A stretch of 35,775 nt of DNA from Gammaproteobacteria bacterium (GCA_022600575.1 JAHZKF010000088.1:1-35775); one strand, 5' to 3'. Positions 25,303 through 33,944 are shown, counted from the first letter of the stretch. Numbers and translations are program-made. Notes: generated by a model from the letters alone, not told the origin.

Positions 25303-26048
25303 CGCGTTATGCAGTGATAGGTGCACCCATTGCGCATAGTTTATCGCCAGGCTTGCATCAGCAATTTGCAAGGGAACGAGGAATTCCACTGACTTATGAG
25401 CGTATTTTGCTTGATGAGGGCGGTTTTGAAGCGCAAATAAAGGCTTTTTTTGCAGCAGGAGGTGCAGGTTTAAATATTACAGCCCCCGGTAAAACACGTG
25501 CATTCGATTTAGCAGAGATAAAAACCGAGCGCTGTTTCAAAGCGGGGGCTGCAAATACCCTATGGATGGACGAAAAGAAGCGGTTATGTGCTGATAATAC
25601 CGATGGGATTGGCTTGATAAACGATTTAAAGAGGCGTGTAAGCCTTTCAGGCGCGCATATTTTAATATTAGGTGCAGGTGGGGCTGTGCGTGGCATTTTG
25701 CCTGATTTGTTGTCTGAGGGGCCTTCAGAGGTGGTGATTGATAATCGCACCGAGGCGCGGGCCAAGGCTTTGGTTGAGCATATTGGAAGTAAAAAGGTTA
25801 AATACAGGAAGCGTACAGACAGGCTTGGCATATATGATTTAGTGGTTCATGCGACAGGGCGAGTGTTTACAGGATTAGAGGGATTAGAGGGCGCGCCGTT
25901 TTGTTATGATTTAACCTATGATAGGTCGGGTATTACCCCGTTTGTTCAATGGGCACGTCGTCAGGGCTATCCTGCCATTGATGGCTTTGGGATGCTGGTG
26001 GGGCAAGCAGCTGAGGCTTTTTTTGTTTGGCATGGGGTTAGGCCTTAA
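25296..26048 (+). CDS. aroE: Shikimate dehydrogenase
   Basis: Reduces 3-dehydroshikimate to shikimate with NADPH in the chorismate pathway. At 250 residues it is somewhat shorter than E. coli AroE (272). Motifs: HSLSPGLHQQF (shikimate binding), catalytic K66 in NITAPGK, ANTLW, D103 in DNTDGIGL, the NADP-binding GAGGAVRG with DNRT, and C-terminal DGFGMLVGQAAEAF. The motif around the catalytic Lys is usually NVTVPFK, and here Phe is replaced by Gly. It starts inside the last codons of pepN. Its stop overlaps the stop of the convergent patatin gene by 3 bases. Confidence 0.93.
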   Translation: MLARYAVIGAPIAHSLSPGLHQQFARERGIPLTYERILLDEGGFEAQIKAFFAAGGAGLNITAPGKTRAFDLAEIKTERCFKAGAANTLWMDEKKRLCADNTDGIGLINDLKRRVSLSGAHILILGAGGAVRGILPDLLSEGPSEVVIDNRTEARAKALVEHIGSKKVKYRKRTDRLGIYDLVVHATGRVFTGLEGLEGAPFCYDLTYDRSGITPFVQWARRQGYPAIDGFGMLVGQAAEAFFVWHGVRP

Positions 26049-27154
26049 CTAAAAAGAGGCTGTAGTGCTGCTTCTTGGGCGATGGTATCTTCGTAGCCAA
26101 GCTTAATCAGTTCTTGTGTGAACTCTTTTTCAAATAGTAAAAAGCTGAGTAAATCACCTGAATGTTGTTGTGCGCCTAAGCAATTAAGACATAACCGTAA
26201 AAAACTAGGCATGCTTTGATATTTGTCTTGTGCAAGTTTCGCGACATCCATGCTAGGACGTAAACACGACATATCAATGGGGCGCCAGGGGGAATGTCTT
26301 TTTTTCCAGATAGAGAGTAAATGCGCGATATCGTTCATACGATTCACGTTTTCGATGTCACGGTCAAGGTTATCCAAAAATAAGCTATTGAGCATGTTCC
26401 CTAAAATATGTGCGAAACCAATATCAGCTGTTTGTAGTTTTTCGTGTTGAATGACACCAGGCGTTGGACGTGTACCAATAATAAGAATCTTTTCAACATG
26501 AAAACGAATCGGCCCGCGTAAAGGAGAGACCAATCCCATACTACCGTCGCCGTAGTGTCGGCCCCGAATAGGAATAGCAGGGAAGAACAGGGGTAGTGCA
26601 CTGGATGAAAGAATATGTTCGGCACGTAGGGTGGTGCGCTGGCTTGTGTGCCTTGGATATGACCAGTCATCGAAATGAGAGGCATGATGTTGATAAAAAG
26701 AAATCGTTTGCTGGGTTTCATAGCAATTGCTGATGACTTCTAACGTTTCTAATGTGCCTTGTTCGATGTTTTGGTGAATTTTGTCAAAATTAATGTGGTC
26801 ATGAAAAAAATTTTGTAGGGGGGTAGTATCCAGTAAATAGCCCGAGTTTCTTGGCTTAAGCATAAAGCGACTGAGGTTACGGAGTATTGATTTGCTAAGC
26901 GCATAGTTGGTTGCATTGTATACTTGTTGGCAGTGAATGTTACGCCACAAGGCTTCAAGCTTTTCGACTGCTAGGCCAAAATCGTCGGCGTTTTCAGCAA
27001 GGATTGAAGCATTAACACTGCCGATACTGACACCACTTATCATACTAAATGGAGAGGTCTTTGGTTGAAAGATCTGATGAATGGCTTTGAGAACACCGGC
27101 TTGGTAGGCTCCGCGAGCACCACCACCTGCTAAATAAAGAGCTGTTTTGGCCAT
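26045..27154 (-). CDS. Patatin-like phospholipase
   Basis: A 369-residue patatin-family acyl hydrolase. The oxyanion-hole GGGARG (10-15), the nucleophile elbow GVSIG with S43, and the DG of the Ser-Asp dyad (D203-G204 in YGDGSMG) are all intact, so the enzyme should be active on phospholipids or other acyl esters. There is no signal peptide or membrane helix. Patatin-like enzymes are numerous in Legionella and relatives, some of them (VipD) secreted effectors, while others act in bacterial lipid turnover. The sequence does not decide between these. It is tail-to-tail with aroE and 69 bp from hda on the same strand. Confidence 0.9.
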   Translation of the reverse strand: MAKTALYLAGGGARGAYQAGVLKAIHQIFQPKTSPFSMISGVSIGSVNASILAENADDFGLAVEKLEALWRNIHCQQVYNATNYALSKSILRNLSRFMLKPRNSGYLLDTTPLQNFFHDHINFDKIHQNIEQGTLETLEVISNCYETQQTISFYQHHASHFDDWSYPRHTSQRTTLRAEHILSSSALPLFFPAIPIRGRHYGDGSMGLVSPLRGPIRFHVEKILIIGTRPTPGVIQHEKLQTADIGFAHILGNMLNSLFLDNLDRDIENVNRMNDIAHLLSIWKKRHSPWRPIDMSCLRPSMDVAKLAQDKYQSMPSFLRLCLNCLGAQQHSGDLLSFLLFEKEFTQELIKLGYEDTIAQEAALQPLFS

Positions 27155-27223
27155 ATGGCGCCGTTTATTTTCTTCAACAATACCAGGAACTATAGTTGAG
27201 CTTGTGGGGGAATTTCAAGTAAA

Positions 27224-27916
27224 TCACCAATTTAGTGTGGTTTTTACGAAAGGAATGGTTATTTTTCGTTGAGCTGCGAGAGATGCGTGATCGAGGCGGT
27301 CGAGTAAAGTATGTAAATCATGCATGTTACGAGCGCTACGATTTACTAAAAACTGGGCAACACTGTCAGAGAGTTCAAAGCCACGACGACGGGCTTCAGA
27401 GCAGAGTACTTGTGCTTTATCTGCATCTTTAAGCGGCTGCACGTGCATTACAAGGCCTGAGCTTAGGCGTGATTGTAGGTCGGGAAGCGCTATATTTGCA
27501 TGCCGAGGTGAGGAGCGGCTTGCAATGATAAGTGTACTCTTGCCGTTATCTCGAATACGATTATAGAGATGAAACAGTGCTTCTTCCCAGGCAGGCTGAC
27601 CTGCAATCGCATCAAGTTCGTCAATGCAAAATAAAGCATGTGTTTCTAAATCATTAAGAATAGTGGGGTCCCATGTTTTTAAGGTATTCAATGGGAGATA
27701 AATACTGGATTGAGCGGTACCGAGGTGTTGGCAGCATGCTTGCAGGAGATGTGATTTTCCCGAGCCTGCAGCCCCCCACAAATAAATAAAGCGCTCACCT
27801 GTATTAGATAAAGCAGCAAGAAGCTCTTTTTGAAGCAGACTATTTTCACCCCAATTAAAGTCATTGAAGGTGGCTTCATCGTTTAGCTGAATGGCAAGTG
27901 CAAGTTGATGATTCAT
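27224..27916 (-). CDS. hda: DnaA regulatory inactivator Hda
   Basis: A 230-residue DnaA-like AAA+ protein without the DNA-binding domain IV. Together with the DNA-loaded sliding clamp it stimulates hydrolysis of DnaA-bound ATP and so prevents re-initiation. It opens with NHQLALAIQL, containing a QLxLx(I/L) clamp-binding motif. Walker A GAAGSGKSHLL, Walker B LFCIDELDAI, sensor I (IIASRSSP) and the arginine-finger region LPDLQSRLSSGL follow. Its length equals E. coli Hda. It overlaps the upstream pgsA-like gene by 4 bp, so the two are translationally coupled. Confidence 0.94.
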   Translation of the reverse strand: MNHQLALAIQLNDEATFNDFNWGENSLLQKELLAALSNTGERFIYLWGAAGSGKSHLLQACCQHLGTAQSSIYLPLNTLKTWDPTILNDLETHALFCIDELDAIAGQPAWEEALFHLYNRIRDNGKSTLIIASRSSPRHANIALPDLQSRLSSGLVMHVQPLKDADKAQVLCSEARRRGFELSDSVAQFLVNRSARNMHDLHTLLDRLDHASLAAQRKITIPFVKTTLNW

Positions 27917-28473
27917 TGGGGAATCGGGGTGCTGGCATAAGCCTTTCTAGCACCGGTCCAGACATAGTCAATATAAGTTGCAGAGGTTGTTAAAGTCGTT
28001 AATCCGATGAGCAGATAAGTGACTTCGGGTAGGCTTTTGTCAAAGGCCAGTTCAACCAAGCAAAAAATAACCAAAGTGAGCTGTAGGACAGTATTGATTT
28101 TACTAAGCCAGGTGGGCTTAAAATCAAGGCGCTGAGGAATAAAACGTTGCCAGGCCATGACGCCCAACGAAATGGTGAGGTCGCGAAAAAAAACAAGACT
28201 TACAAGCCACCAAGGGAGTTGCCCGATGAATGCAAGAGAGACAAAGCTTGAAGCAATTAGTAACTTATCGGCGACGGGGTCGATGAATGAGCCAAATCGG
28301 GTTTGCCAATCAAATAATCGGGCAAGCCAGCCGTCGAGGCCGTCAGTTAGTCCTGCAAAAATAAAGATATACAGCGCTGCTGCATATTGCTTTTGATGCA
28401 GATACATAAGAAAAGGTGCAATAAGCAAGAGTCGAGTCAAGCTAAAAGCATTGGGTAAATATTTCAGCACCAT
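27913..28473 (-). CDS. pgsA: CDP-alcohol phosphatidyltransferase, likely phosphatidylglycerophosphate synthase
   Basis: A 186-residue integral membrane enzyme of the CDP-alcohol phosphotransferase family, most likely joining CDP-diacylglycerol and glycerol-3-phosphate to make phosphatidylglycerophosphate. The signature DGx2DGx2ARx8Gx3Dx3D is complete (D44, G45, D47, G48, A51, R52, G61, D65, D69). Four to five hydrophobic helices are visible, and the N-terminal LPNAFSLTRLLLIAPF is typical of PgsA. It shares a 4-bp overlap with hda. The ribosome binding site is poor. Phosphatidylserine or cardiolipin-type relatives are less likely given the length and N-terminus. Confidence 0.85.
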   Translation of the reverse strand: MVLKYLPNAFSLTRLLLIAPFLMYLHQKQYAAALYIFIFAGLTDGLDGWLARLFDWQTRFGSFIDPVADKLLIASSFVSLAFIGQLPWWLVSLVFFRDLTISLGVMAWQRFIPQRLDFKPTWLSKINTVLQLTLVIFCLVELAFDKSLPEVTYLLIGLTTLTTSATYIDYVWTGARKAYASTPIPQ

Positions 28474-28600
28474 GGTAAAAAACCGTTATTAATGGGTGGC
28501 AGAATAGAGATGGATTGTATCGAAATTGGGGTCATCTGTCACGCGATATAAAATAATACAAAATGGATCAAGGTTAACATTTGTGTTTTGTGTGAAAACC

Positions 28601-28627
28601 AGATCTCGTGCTTCATGCACGGGATCT
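28601..28627. terminator. Hairpin between trxA and pgsA
   Basis: AGATCTCGTGC and GCACGGGATCT form an 11-bp stem with one G-T pair around a TTCAT loop, in the 172-bp gap downstream of trxA. On the minus strand it is followed by GGTTTTCACAC, a weak T tract. It is probably the trxA terminator or an attenuator ahead of pgsA. Confidence 0.5.
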
Positions 28628-28645
28628 AGTCTGCATCGATTGAGT

Positions 28646-28972
28646 TTAAAGATTACTATCGATGAATGCGCTGAGTTGCGACTTAGAGAGCAATCCCATT
28701 TTGGTTGCTTTAACTTGCCCATTTTTAATTAATAACAAGGTTGGAATACTCATCACGCCATATTTAGAAGGTGTTTGTGGGTTTTCATCGATGTTAATTT
28801 TTGCAAATGTGACTTTTTCGTTATGATTTTCTGCTGCTTCTTCAAAAATCGGAGCAAGTGCCCGACAAGGCCCACACCACTCTGCCCAAAAATCAACAAG
28901 GACGGGCTGTGTTGCATTGAGGACCTCAGCTTCAAAATTCTCATCAGTAACTGTTTTAACGTGATTGCTCAT
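28646..28972 (-). CDS. trxA: Thioredoxin
   Basis: A 108-residue thioredoxin, the general cytosolic disulfide reductase kept reduced by thioredoxin reductase. The active site WCGPC (C33, C36), the buried Asp of VDFWAEWCGPC, and the cis-proline loop MSIPTLLL are present. The length equals E. coli TrxA. A GAGGTT site precedes the ATG. It seems monocistronic: a promoter-like pair lies upstream inside the end of rsmE, and a hairpin follows downstream. Confidence 0.97.
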   Translation of the reverse strand: MSNHVKTVTDENFEAEVLNATQPVLVDFWAEWCGPCRALAPIFEEAAENHNEKVTFAKINIDENPQTPSKYGVMSIPTLLLIKNGQVKATKMGLLSKSQLSAFIDSNL

Positions 28973-29003
28973 GAATGAACCTCAGTTGGTTGAATAAATC
29001 TAA

Positions 29004-29036
29004 CTCCACCATTGCGACGTTTACGCAGAGGTGGAG
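29004..29036. repeat. Interrupted inverted repeat in the trxA leader
   Basis: CTCCACC (29004-29010) pairs with GGTGGAG (29030-29036), and an inner GCG/CGC pair (29014-29016, 29024-29026) continues the same symmetry. The repeat lies between the rsmE stop and the trxA start. It may be the rsmE terminator (its T tract is poor) or a structured trxA 5' leader. Confidence 0.45.
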
Positions 29037-29044
29037 CACAGCCT

Positions 29045-29072
29045 ATTATAGATCACCTTCGAGCGCTTGCAA
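29045..29072 (-). promoter_or_regulatory. Possible trxA promoter within the 3' end of rsmE
   Basis: On the minus strand a TTGCAA (29072-29067) is separated by 16 bp from a perfect TATAAT (29050-29045). Transcription would begin near 29038, about 65 bp before the trxA ATG, and the RNA would start with the interrupted inverted repeat at 29004-29036. Confidence 0.4.
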
Positions 29073-29777
29073 GACACTGAGTGCTGCAAGGGTTGCTGTT
29101 TCGGTTCTAAGAATACGAGGGCCGAGCGATATGCCCTGAAAATCTAAGGTTTTTGCTTCTAAAATTTCAGGCGGATTTAATCCACCTTCAGGTCCAATTA
29201 GGAGCGCTATGTCTCCGGCAGGTTGCGCAGGAAAGTCTCGCCAGGCTGTTTCAGCTTTTGGGTCAAGGAGATATTTATTCGCGGCAACACAGTTTTCAAG
29301 GTAGGTTTCTAAATGACAAGGTGGATAAATAGGAGGAAGAATGTTACGTCCAGATTGCTCACAAGCTTTGATGGCAATGGCTTCCCACTGAGCATGTTTT
29401 TTTTGAAGTTGTTTAGAATTGAGTTTGATGACGCTTCGTTCAGTGATTAAGGGGGTGATGCTCGCAGCACCTAATTCAACCGCTTTTTGAATAATAAAAG
29501 GCATATGTTCTTTTTTGGCAATGCCCTGGGCGAGATGAATCACACAAGGGGATTCTCGGCTGACCGATTGAACGCCTTCAATTCGAACGGTTACGTGATG
29601 TTTTTTAACGTGGGTAATCAGTGCTGAAAACTCACGGTTGTCGCCACAAAAGAGTGTGAGTGAGTCACTGGCTCGCATGCGAAGCACACGAATAACGTGG
29701 TGACTTGCAGGCTCTGACAGTTCAACTAAATCATGAAGGTTGTAAGTACCGGGCTGATAAATACGGATAGTTCGCAT
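29046..29777 (-). CDS. rsmE: 16S rRNA (uracil(1498)-N3)-methyltransferase
   Basis: RsmE methylates N3 of U1498 in 16S rRNA. It is a SPOUT-fold enzyme with a C-terminal trefoil knot. From the ATG at 29777 it has 243 residues, opens RTIRIYQPG and has the PUA-like N-terminal domain (HHVIRVLRMRASDSLTLFCG). The knot motifs are LIGPEGGLNPPEI and LGPRILRTETATLAAL. The frame extends 20 codons further upstream, but that part does not fit the family. The gene is divergent from fumC across about 115 bp. Confidence 0.94.
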   Translation of the reverse strand: MRTIRIYQPGTYNLHDLVELSEPASHHVIRVLRMRASDSLTLFCGDNREFSALITHVKKHHVTVRIEGVQSVSRESPCVIHLAQGIAKKEHMPFIIQKAVELGAASITPLITERSVIKLNSKQLQKKHAQWEAIAIKACEQSGRNILPPIYPPCHLETYLENCVAANKYLLDPKAETAWRDFPAQPAGDIALLIGPEGGLNPPEILEAKTLDFQGISLGPRILRTETATLAALSVLQALEGDL

Positions 29778-29893
29778 GTGTATGGCTCTTTTTTCTTTTA
29801 TATTCGCTTTATGACAGTGTATACCAAGTTGTTGCAATCCGTTATCCTATTGGGTTTGATTTAGATTTGATTTTTGTTTGAGGTAAAAAAGAG

Positions 29894-31288
29894 ATGACTA
29901 AAACGCGTATTGAAACAGATAGTATGGGTGAGATAGCAGTTCCTTCGGATAAATATTGGGGGGCACAGACTGAGCGCTCGTTACATCATTTTGATATTGG
30001 ACATGACTTAATTCCAATGGAAGTTGTGCATGCGTTTGGTATTTTAAAAGAAGCAGCAGCGCTTACTAATCATGAACTTGGGAATTTAGAAGAAGCCAAG
30101 AAAGAATTGATTACTAAAGCTGCTCGCGAAGTAAGCGAAGGTAAGTTAGATGCACACTTCCCACTACATGTATGGCAAACAGGGAGTGGTACACAATCGA
30201 ATATGAATTCGAATGAAGTGATTTCAAATCGTGCGATTGAAATGGCGGGTGGCGTGCAAGGAAGTAAAACCCCAATTCATCCAAATGATGATGTGAATCG
30301 TTCACAATCGTCAAACGATACCTTTCCAACGGCGATGCATATTGCAGCAGCTGTTGCGTTTCAAACTAAATTATTACCGGCCGTAAAATTATTAAGAGAT
30401 GGGTTGGCGGCGAAGATGACGGCCTACCAAGATATTATTAAAATTGGACGAACGCACTTGCAAGATGCGGTGCCACTAACACTCGGACAAGAATTTTCGG
30501 GATATGTGGCGCAGTTAGATGGGTGTATTGCACGCATTGAGGCTGTTTTACCCGAAATTTATCCGTTAGCTCTTGGTGGAACCGCGGTTGGAACGGGTTT
30601 AAATACACACCCAGAATTTGCTGAAAAAGTGGCGGCACATATCGCGAGTTTAACCAAACTCCCATTTGTCTCCGCACCCAATAAATTTGAAGCACTCGCT
30701 TCTCATGAGCCTTTGGTGATGGCGCATAGTGTTTTAAAAACATTAGCTTGTGCTTTGATGAAAATAGCCAATGATATTAGGTGGCTCGCCTCAGGCCCAA
30801 GGTGCGGTATTGGTGAGTTGCATCTGCCTGAAAATGAGCCGGGTTCTTCTATTATGCCTGGCAAAGTGAATCCCACACAGGCAGAAGCCATGACGATGGT
30901 ATGTACGCAAGTGATGGGCAATGATGTGGTTGTGACCATGGGGGCAAGTCAAGGCAATTTTGAGCTGAACGTGTTTAAGCCCGTGATTATTTTTAATGTT
31001 TTGCATTCAATACGGTTATTAAGTGATACCTGTCAGAGTTTTCAAACTTTTTGTGTTGAAGGTCTTGAGCCTAACCGTGAGGTCATAGCCGGTTACGTTG
31101 AACGTTCATTGATGTTGGTGACGGCATTAAATAAGCATATTGGATATGATAAAGCTGCAAAAATTGCTAAAAAAGCACATCAAGATAATTTGTCTCTTGA
31201 AGAAGCGGCCATTCAATTGGGTTACTTAACAGCTGAAGAATTTGCTGAATATGTGCAGCCTGGCAAAATGATTGCGCCAGAAGCGTAG
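29894..31288 (+). CDS. fumC: Class II fumarate hydratase
   Basis: A tetrameric, iron-independent fumarase that interconverts fumarate and malate in the TCA cycle. The 464-residue protein has all conserved regions of the superfamily: [15 protein letters not shown] (~97-110), the GRTHLQDA loop with catalytic H188, and the mobile signature [11 protein letters not shown] (317-327) carrying the catalytic Ser. A GAGG site precedes the ATG. It is monocistronic, followed directly by the promoter of the tRNA-Leu gene. Confidence 0.97.
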   Translation: MTKTRIETDSMGEIAVPSDKYWGAQTERSLHHFDIGHDLIPMEVVHAFGILKEAAALTNHELGNLEEAKKELITKAAREVSEGKLDAHFPLHVWQTGSGTQSNMNSNEVISNRAIEMAGGVQGSKTPIHPNDDVNRSQSSNDTFPTAMHIAAAVAFQTKLLPAVKLLRDGLAAKMTAYQDIIKIGRTHLQDAVPLTLGQEFSGYVAQLDGCIARIEAVLPEIYPLALGGTAVGTGLNTHPEFAEKVAAHIASLTKLPFVSAPNKFEALASHEPLVMAHSVLKTLACALMKIANDIRWLASGPRCGIGELHLPENEPGSSIMPGKVNPTQAEAMTMVCTQVMGNDVVVTMGASQGNFELNVFKPVIIFNVLHSIRLLSDTCQSFQTFCVEGLEPNREVIAGYVERSLMLVTALNKHIGYDKAAKIAKKAHQDNLSLEEAAIQLGYLTAEEFAEYVQPGKMIAPEA

Positions 31289-31289
31289 G

Positions 31290-31318
31290 TTGACAAATAT
31301 AAGAAATATAAGTAGTTT
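31290..31318 (+). promoter_or_regulatory. Strong sigma-70-type promoter of tRNA-Leu
   Basis: TTGACA at 31290-31295, a perfect -35, is spaced 17 bp from TAGTTT at 31313-31318. The GC-rich GGCCCCC that follows resembles the discriminator of stringently controlled stable-RNA promoters. It starts right after the fumC stop codon and ends 11 bp before the tRNA. Confidence 0.65.
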
Positions 31319-31329
31319 AGGCCCCCATT

Positions 31330-31416
31330 GCCGAGGTGGTGGAATTGGTAGACACGCTAGCTTCAGGTGCTAGTGGGGGCAACCCCGTGGAGGTTCGAGT
31401 CCTCTTCTCGGTACCA
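31330..31416 (+). tRNA. tRNA-Leu(CAG)
   Basis: An 87-base class II tRNA. Acceptor stem GCCGAGG pairs with TCTCGGT (two G-T pairs), and the D-arm contains GGAATTGGTAGAC. Anticodon stem CTAGC/GCTAG encloses the loop TTCAGGT with anticodon CAG, reading CUG. The variable arm around TGGGGGCAACCCCG is long, as expected for leucine. The T-arm has GGTTCGAGTCC, and CCA is encoded. The sequence is close to E. coli tRNA-Leu genes. Confidence 0.95.
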
Positions 31417-31438
31417 CACTTTTAATGAGGTGTGTGGG

Positions 31439-31711
31439 TTAAGATGACGCTTCGTTTGCTTGCGTTGCGTAGAAATTTTTCAGTTCAAAATCCACATAAT
31501 TTTCAAGTAAGCGTTTAATTTCATGTTCAGCGCCCACATGCGTTTCGTCTTCAGCATGTAGATGGGTCTGTGTGAACCATTTGGGTGAGTTTAATAAGTA
31601 AATGGCGTTTCCGTGTGCCTCATAGGTATGGGGTTCACTGGGTGTTAGCGCACAACTTATTTCGCTGACTGTATATGAAAGTTTAAATCCTTTATAAATG
31701 TATTCAATCAC
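31439..31711 (-). CDS. Small conserved-looking unknown protein
   Basis: A 90-residue acidic protein. The GTG at 31711 is preferred because an AGGAG lies 10 bases upstream. The frame stays open to a TTG at 31834 (131 residues), but that start has no ribosome binding site and the added residues look like translated leader. The sequence VIEYIYKGFKLSYTVSEI, then YLLNSPKWFTQTHLHA and EHEIKRLLENYVDFELKNFY, looks like a compact alpha/beta domain. No family is recognised and no cysteine cluster or catalytic motif is seen. It lies between the tRNA and the phosphate transport pair, on the opposite strand to both. Confidence 0.6.
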   Translation of the reverse strand: MIEYIYKGFKLSYTVSEISCALTPSEPHTYEAHGNAIYLLNSPKWFTQTHLHAEDETHVGAEHEIKRLLENYVDFELKNFYATQANEASS

Positions 31712-31942
31712 GGTGATGTTGCTCCTACAACGCCCAACCACAGTGGGTCTTCCTTGGGTCTGTCTTAAGTCGTACTCAACGGAGCCGACTTTGACGCTCC
31801 TGACTTTTGTAACATGGTTATCCCTTGTTTGCAAAAAAGTGAAGTGAGGTTTATCAATATGGCAATTTTTTTAAAAAGGTTATTCAAATTTTATACGGGG
31901 TTGGGTATACTCGGTTTAGGCTTTTTTTTGTAGGCTTTGGGG

Positions 31943-32617
31943 ATGATGGGAAATTTATTCAACATGTTTGGCCCGTCACCAATACGGCCCATTGAACAAC
32001 ATATGTACCAAGTGTATCAATGTGCCAAGTTGCTGCTTCCTTTTTTTGATGCAGTGCTAACCGAGAATTGGGAAGAAGCTGGTGAAATTCAGTTACAAAT
32101 CTCAAAGCTTGAAAAAGAAGCAGATTTAATTAAGCGTGACTTGCGCTTGCATTTGCCAACGGGTTTATTTTTGCCGGTGGGTCGTACGGATGTGCTCGAA
32201 CTCTTGAGTGTTCAAGATAGAATTGCGAACAAAGCCCAAGATATATCGGGGCTTATGATGAGTCGGAGAATGCATATTCCGGAAGTGCTTTCAGAATTAT
32301 TTATTCCATTTTTAAAGCGTTCATTAGATGCTGCAAAGCAGGCATGTAAAGCAATTAATGAGCTTGATCAGTTGCTTGAGAGTGGATTTCGGGGGAGTGA
32401 GGTCACAATTGTTGAAGAAATGATTGTGACTTTGGACGAAATCGAGCATGATAGCGACGACAGGCTTGCTGACATTCGTCACCGTATTTTTGAAATTGAA
32501 GGGACGTTGCCAGCATTGGACGTTATGTTTCTTTACAGATTGGTTCAATGGATTGGGGACTTGGCTGACCATGCGCAAACAGTGGGTGGGCGGCTACAAA
32601 TTTTGATTGCTCGGTAA
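31943..32617 (+). CDS. DUF47/PhoU-like protein (TIGR00153 family)
   Basis: A helical PhoU-like protein of about 224 residues that commonly accompanies PiT phosphate transporters and is thought to regulate them. Family features are the N-terminal NLFNMFGPSPIRPIEQHM, EWEEAGEIQLQISKLEKEAD-type helices, HLPTGLFLPVGRTDVLELL, and DEIEHDSDD-type acidic helices that bind metal in PhoU relatives. Candidate starts are the adjacent ATGs at 31943 and 31946, with an upstream TTG less likely. It ends 8 bp before the PiT gene, so the pair is an operon. Confidence 0.9.
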   Translation: MMGNLFNMFGPSPIRPIEQHMYQVYQCAKLLLPFFDAVLTENWEEAGEIQLQISKLEKEADLIKRDLRLHLPTGLFLPVGRTDVLELLSVQDRIANKAQDISGLMMSRRMHIPEVLSELFIPFLKRSLDAAKQACKAINELDQLLESGFRGSEVTIVEEMIVTLDEIEHDSDDRLADIRHRIFEIEGTLPALDVMFLYRLVQWIGDLADHAQTVGGRLQILIAR

Positions 32618-32625
32618 CTAATTCT

Positions 32626-33879
32626 ATGGATGCATCGATTCTCTATTTTTCACTGGCTATTTTCCTTTGTTTTTTGATGACATGGGGCGTTGGTGCAAAT
32701 GATCTCGCCAATGTCATGAGTACCACTATGGGCTCAAAGGCGATTACGGTTAAGCAAGCACTTTGTGTTGCTGTTATTTTTGAATTTGCAGGGGCATTTC
32801 TTGGAGGGACAGACGTTACTGAAACGCTAAGGGACGGTATTATTGATGTTCAATTATTAGCAGATGACCCGCTTATCTTGATTCAAGGCATATTAGGTGT
32901 CTTAATGGCCTGTACGATTTGGATGCATCTGGCGAGTTTTTTAGGGGTTCCTGTTTCGATTACCAATGCTTTGGTCGGTTCAATGGTTGGTTTTGGTTGG
33001 TTGGTTCTTGGTACTGAAGCTGTGCATTGGGAGCAGGTCTCACAAATTGCGATAGGATGGATAACCTCACCGTTAATTGCTGGAACCACGGCATTCGCAT
33101 TGTTTTTAAGTATTCAGCAAACTATTTTTGCAAAACCTGATTTACTTGAGCGGGCTAAGCGGTTTGTACCGGTTTATTTGTTTTTAGTAGGCTCTGTTTT
33201 ATCGTTTATTACGGTGTTTAAGGGCCTTGCGCACTTTGAGATTCAGCTGAATTTGAAGCAAAGTATTTTTGTAACGTTGGGAACGAGTGTTTTAATTACA
33301 CTACTTGGTATGTTTGTGATTCGTCGTATTCCTGAAAAGCCTGATTTAAGGCGGCATGAACGTTTTTCACAAGTTGAAAAATATTTTGCAGTATTGATGG
33401 CAATGACGGCTTGTGCCATGGTTTTTGCGCATGGTGCTAATGATGTTGCTTTAGCGGTTGGCCCACTGAGCATGGTATACAGCTTAGTGATTCATGCAGG
33501 TGAGCCTTTACGTGCAACAGGTTATCCTGTTTGGATTGTATTGTTGGGAGCTGTCGGGGTTGTGATTGGATTTTTAGTGCAAGGCCGGCGCGTGATTGAA
33601 ACGGTCGGGAGTTCAATTACCGCATTAACACCAAGTCGTGCTTTTGCTGCAACGCTTTCAGCTGCCACGACGGTTGTGGTTGCGACAAGTATGGGTATTC
33701 CGGTTTCTGCGACACAAACACTTGTGGGTTCAGTATTAGGTGTTGGCCTTGCTCGTGGTATTGGTGCCTTAAATTTGATTGTGATTCGTAATATTTTTAC
33801 CTCGTGGATTTTAACCCTTCCGGCCGCGTCAGTTCTGACGATTCTTTCTTATAAACTGCTACATATGCTGCTCAGTTAA
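32626..33879 (+). CDS. pit: PiT-family inorganic phosphate transporter
   Basis: A 417-residue polytopic membrane protein of the PiT (Pi:H+ or Na+ symport) family. The two inverted halves each carry the signature: GANDLANVMSTTMGSKAIT at ~23-41 and AHGANDVALAVGPL at ~266-279. About ten to twelve hydrophobic helices are visible. It is paired with the DUF47/PhoU-like gene, the usual low-affinity phosphate uptake module. No terminator is obvious in the 65 bp before the next gene. Confidence 0.93.
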   Translation: MDASILYFSLAIFLCFLMTWGVGANDLANVMSTTMGSKAITVKQALCVAVIFEFAGAFLGGTDVTETLRDGIIDVQLLADDPLILIQGILGVLMACTIWMHLASFLGVPVSITNALVGSMVGFGWLVLGTEAVHWEQVSQIAIGWITSPLIAGTTAFALFLSIQQTIFAKPDLLERAKRFVPVYLFLVGSVLSFITVFKGLAHFEIQLNLKQSIFVTLGTSVLITLLGMFVIRRIPEKPDLRRHERFSQVEKYFAVLMAMTACAMVFAHGANDVALAVGPLSMVYSLVIHAGEPLRATGYPVWIVLLGAVGVVIGFLVQGRRVIETVGSSITALTPSRAFAATLSAATTVVVATSMGIPVSATQTLVGSVLGVGLARGIGALNLIVIRNIFTSWILTLPAASVLTILSYKLLHMLLS

Positions 33880-33944
33880 GACAACTCTCAATCCTTAATA
33901 TGGTCTATATTGATTAATAAGAAGTCAATATTAGGGGAAGAAAC

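Noticed and set aside
31415-31434. CACAC/GTGTG hairpin after tRNA-Leu as a terminator
   Set aside because: Only 5 bp of stem overlapping the CCA end, with no T run after it.
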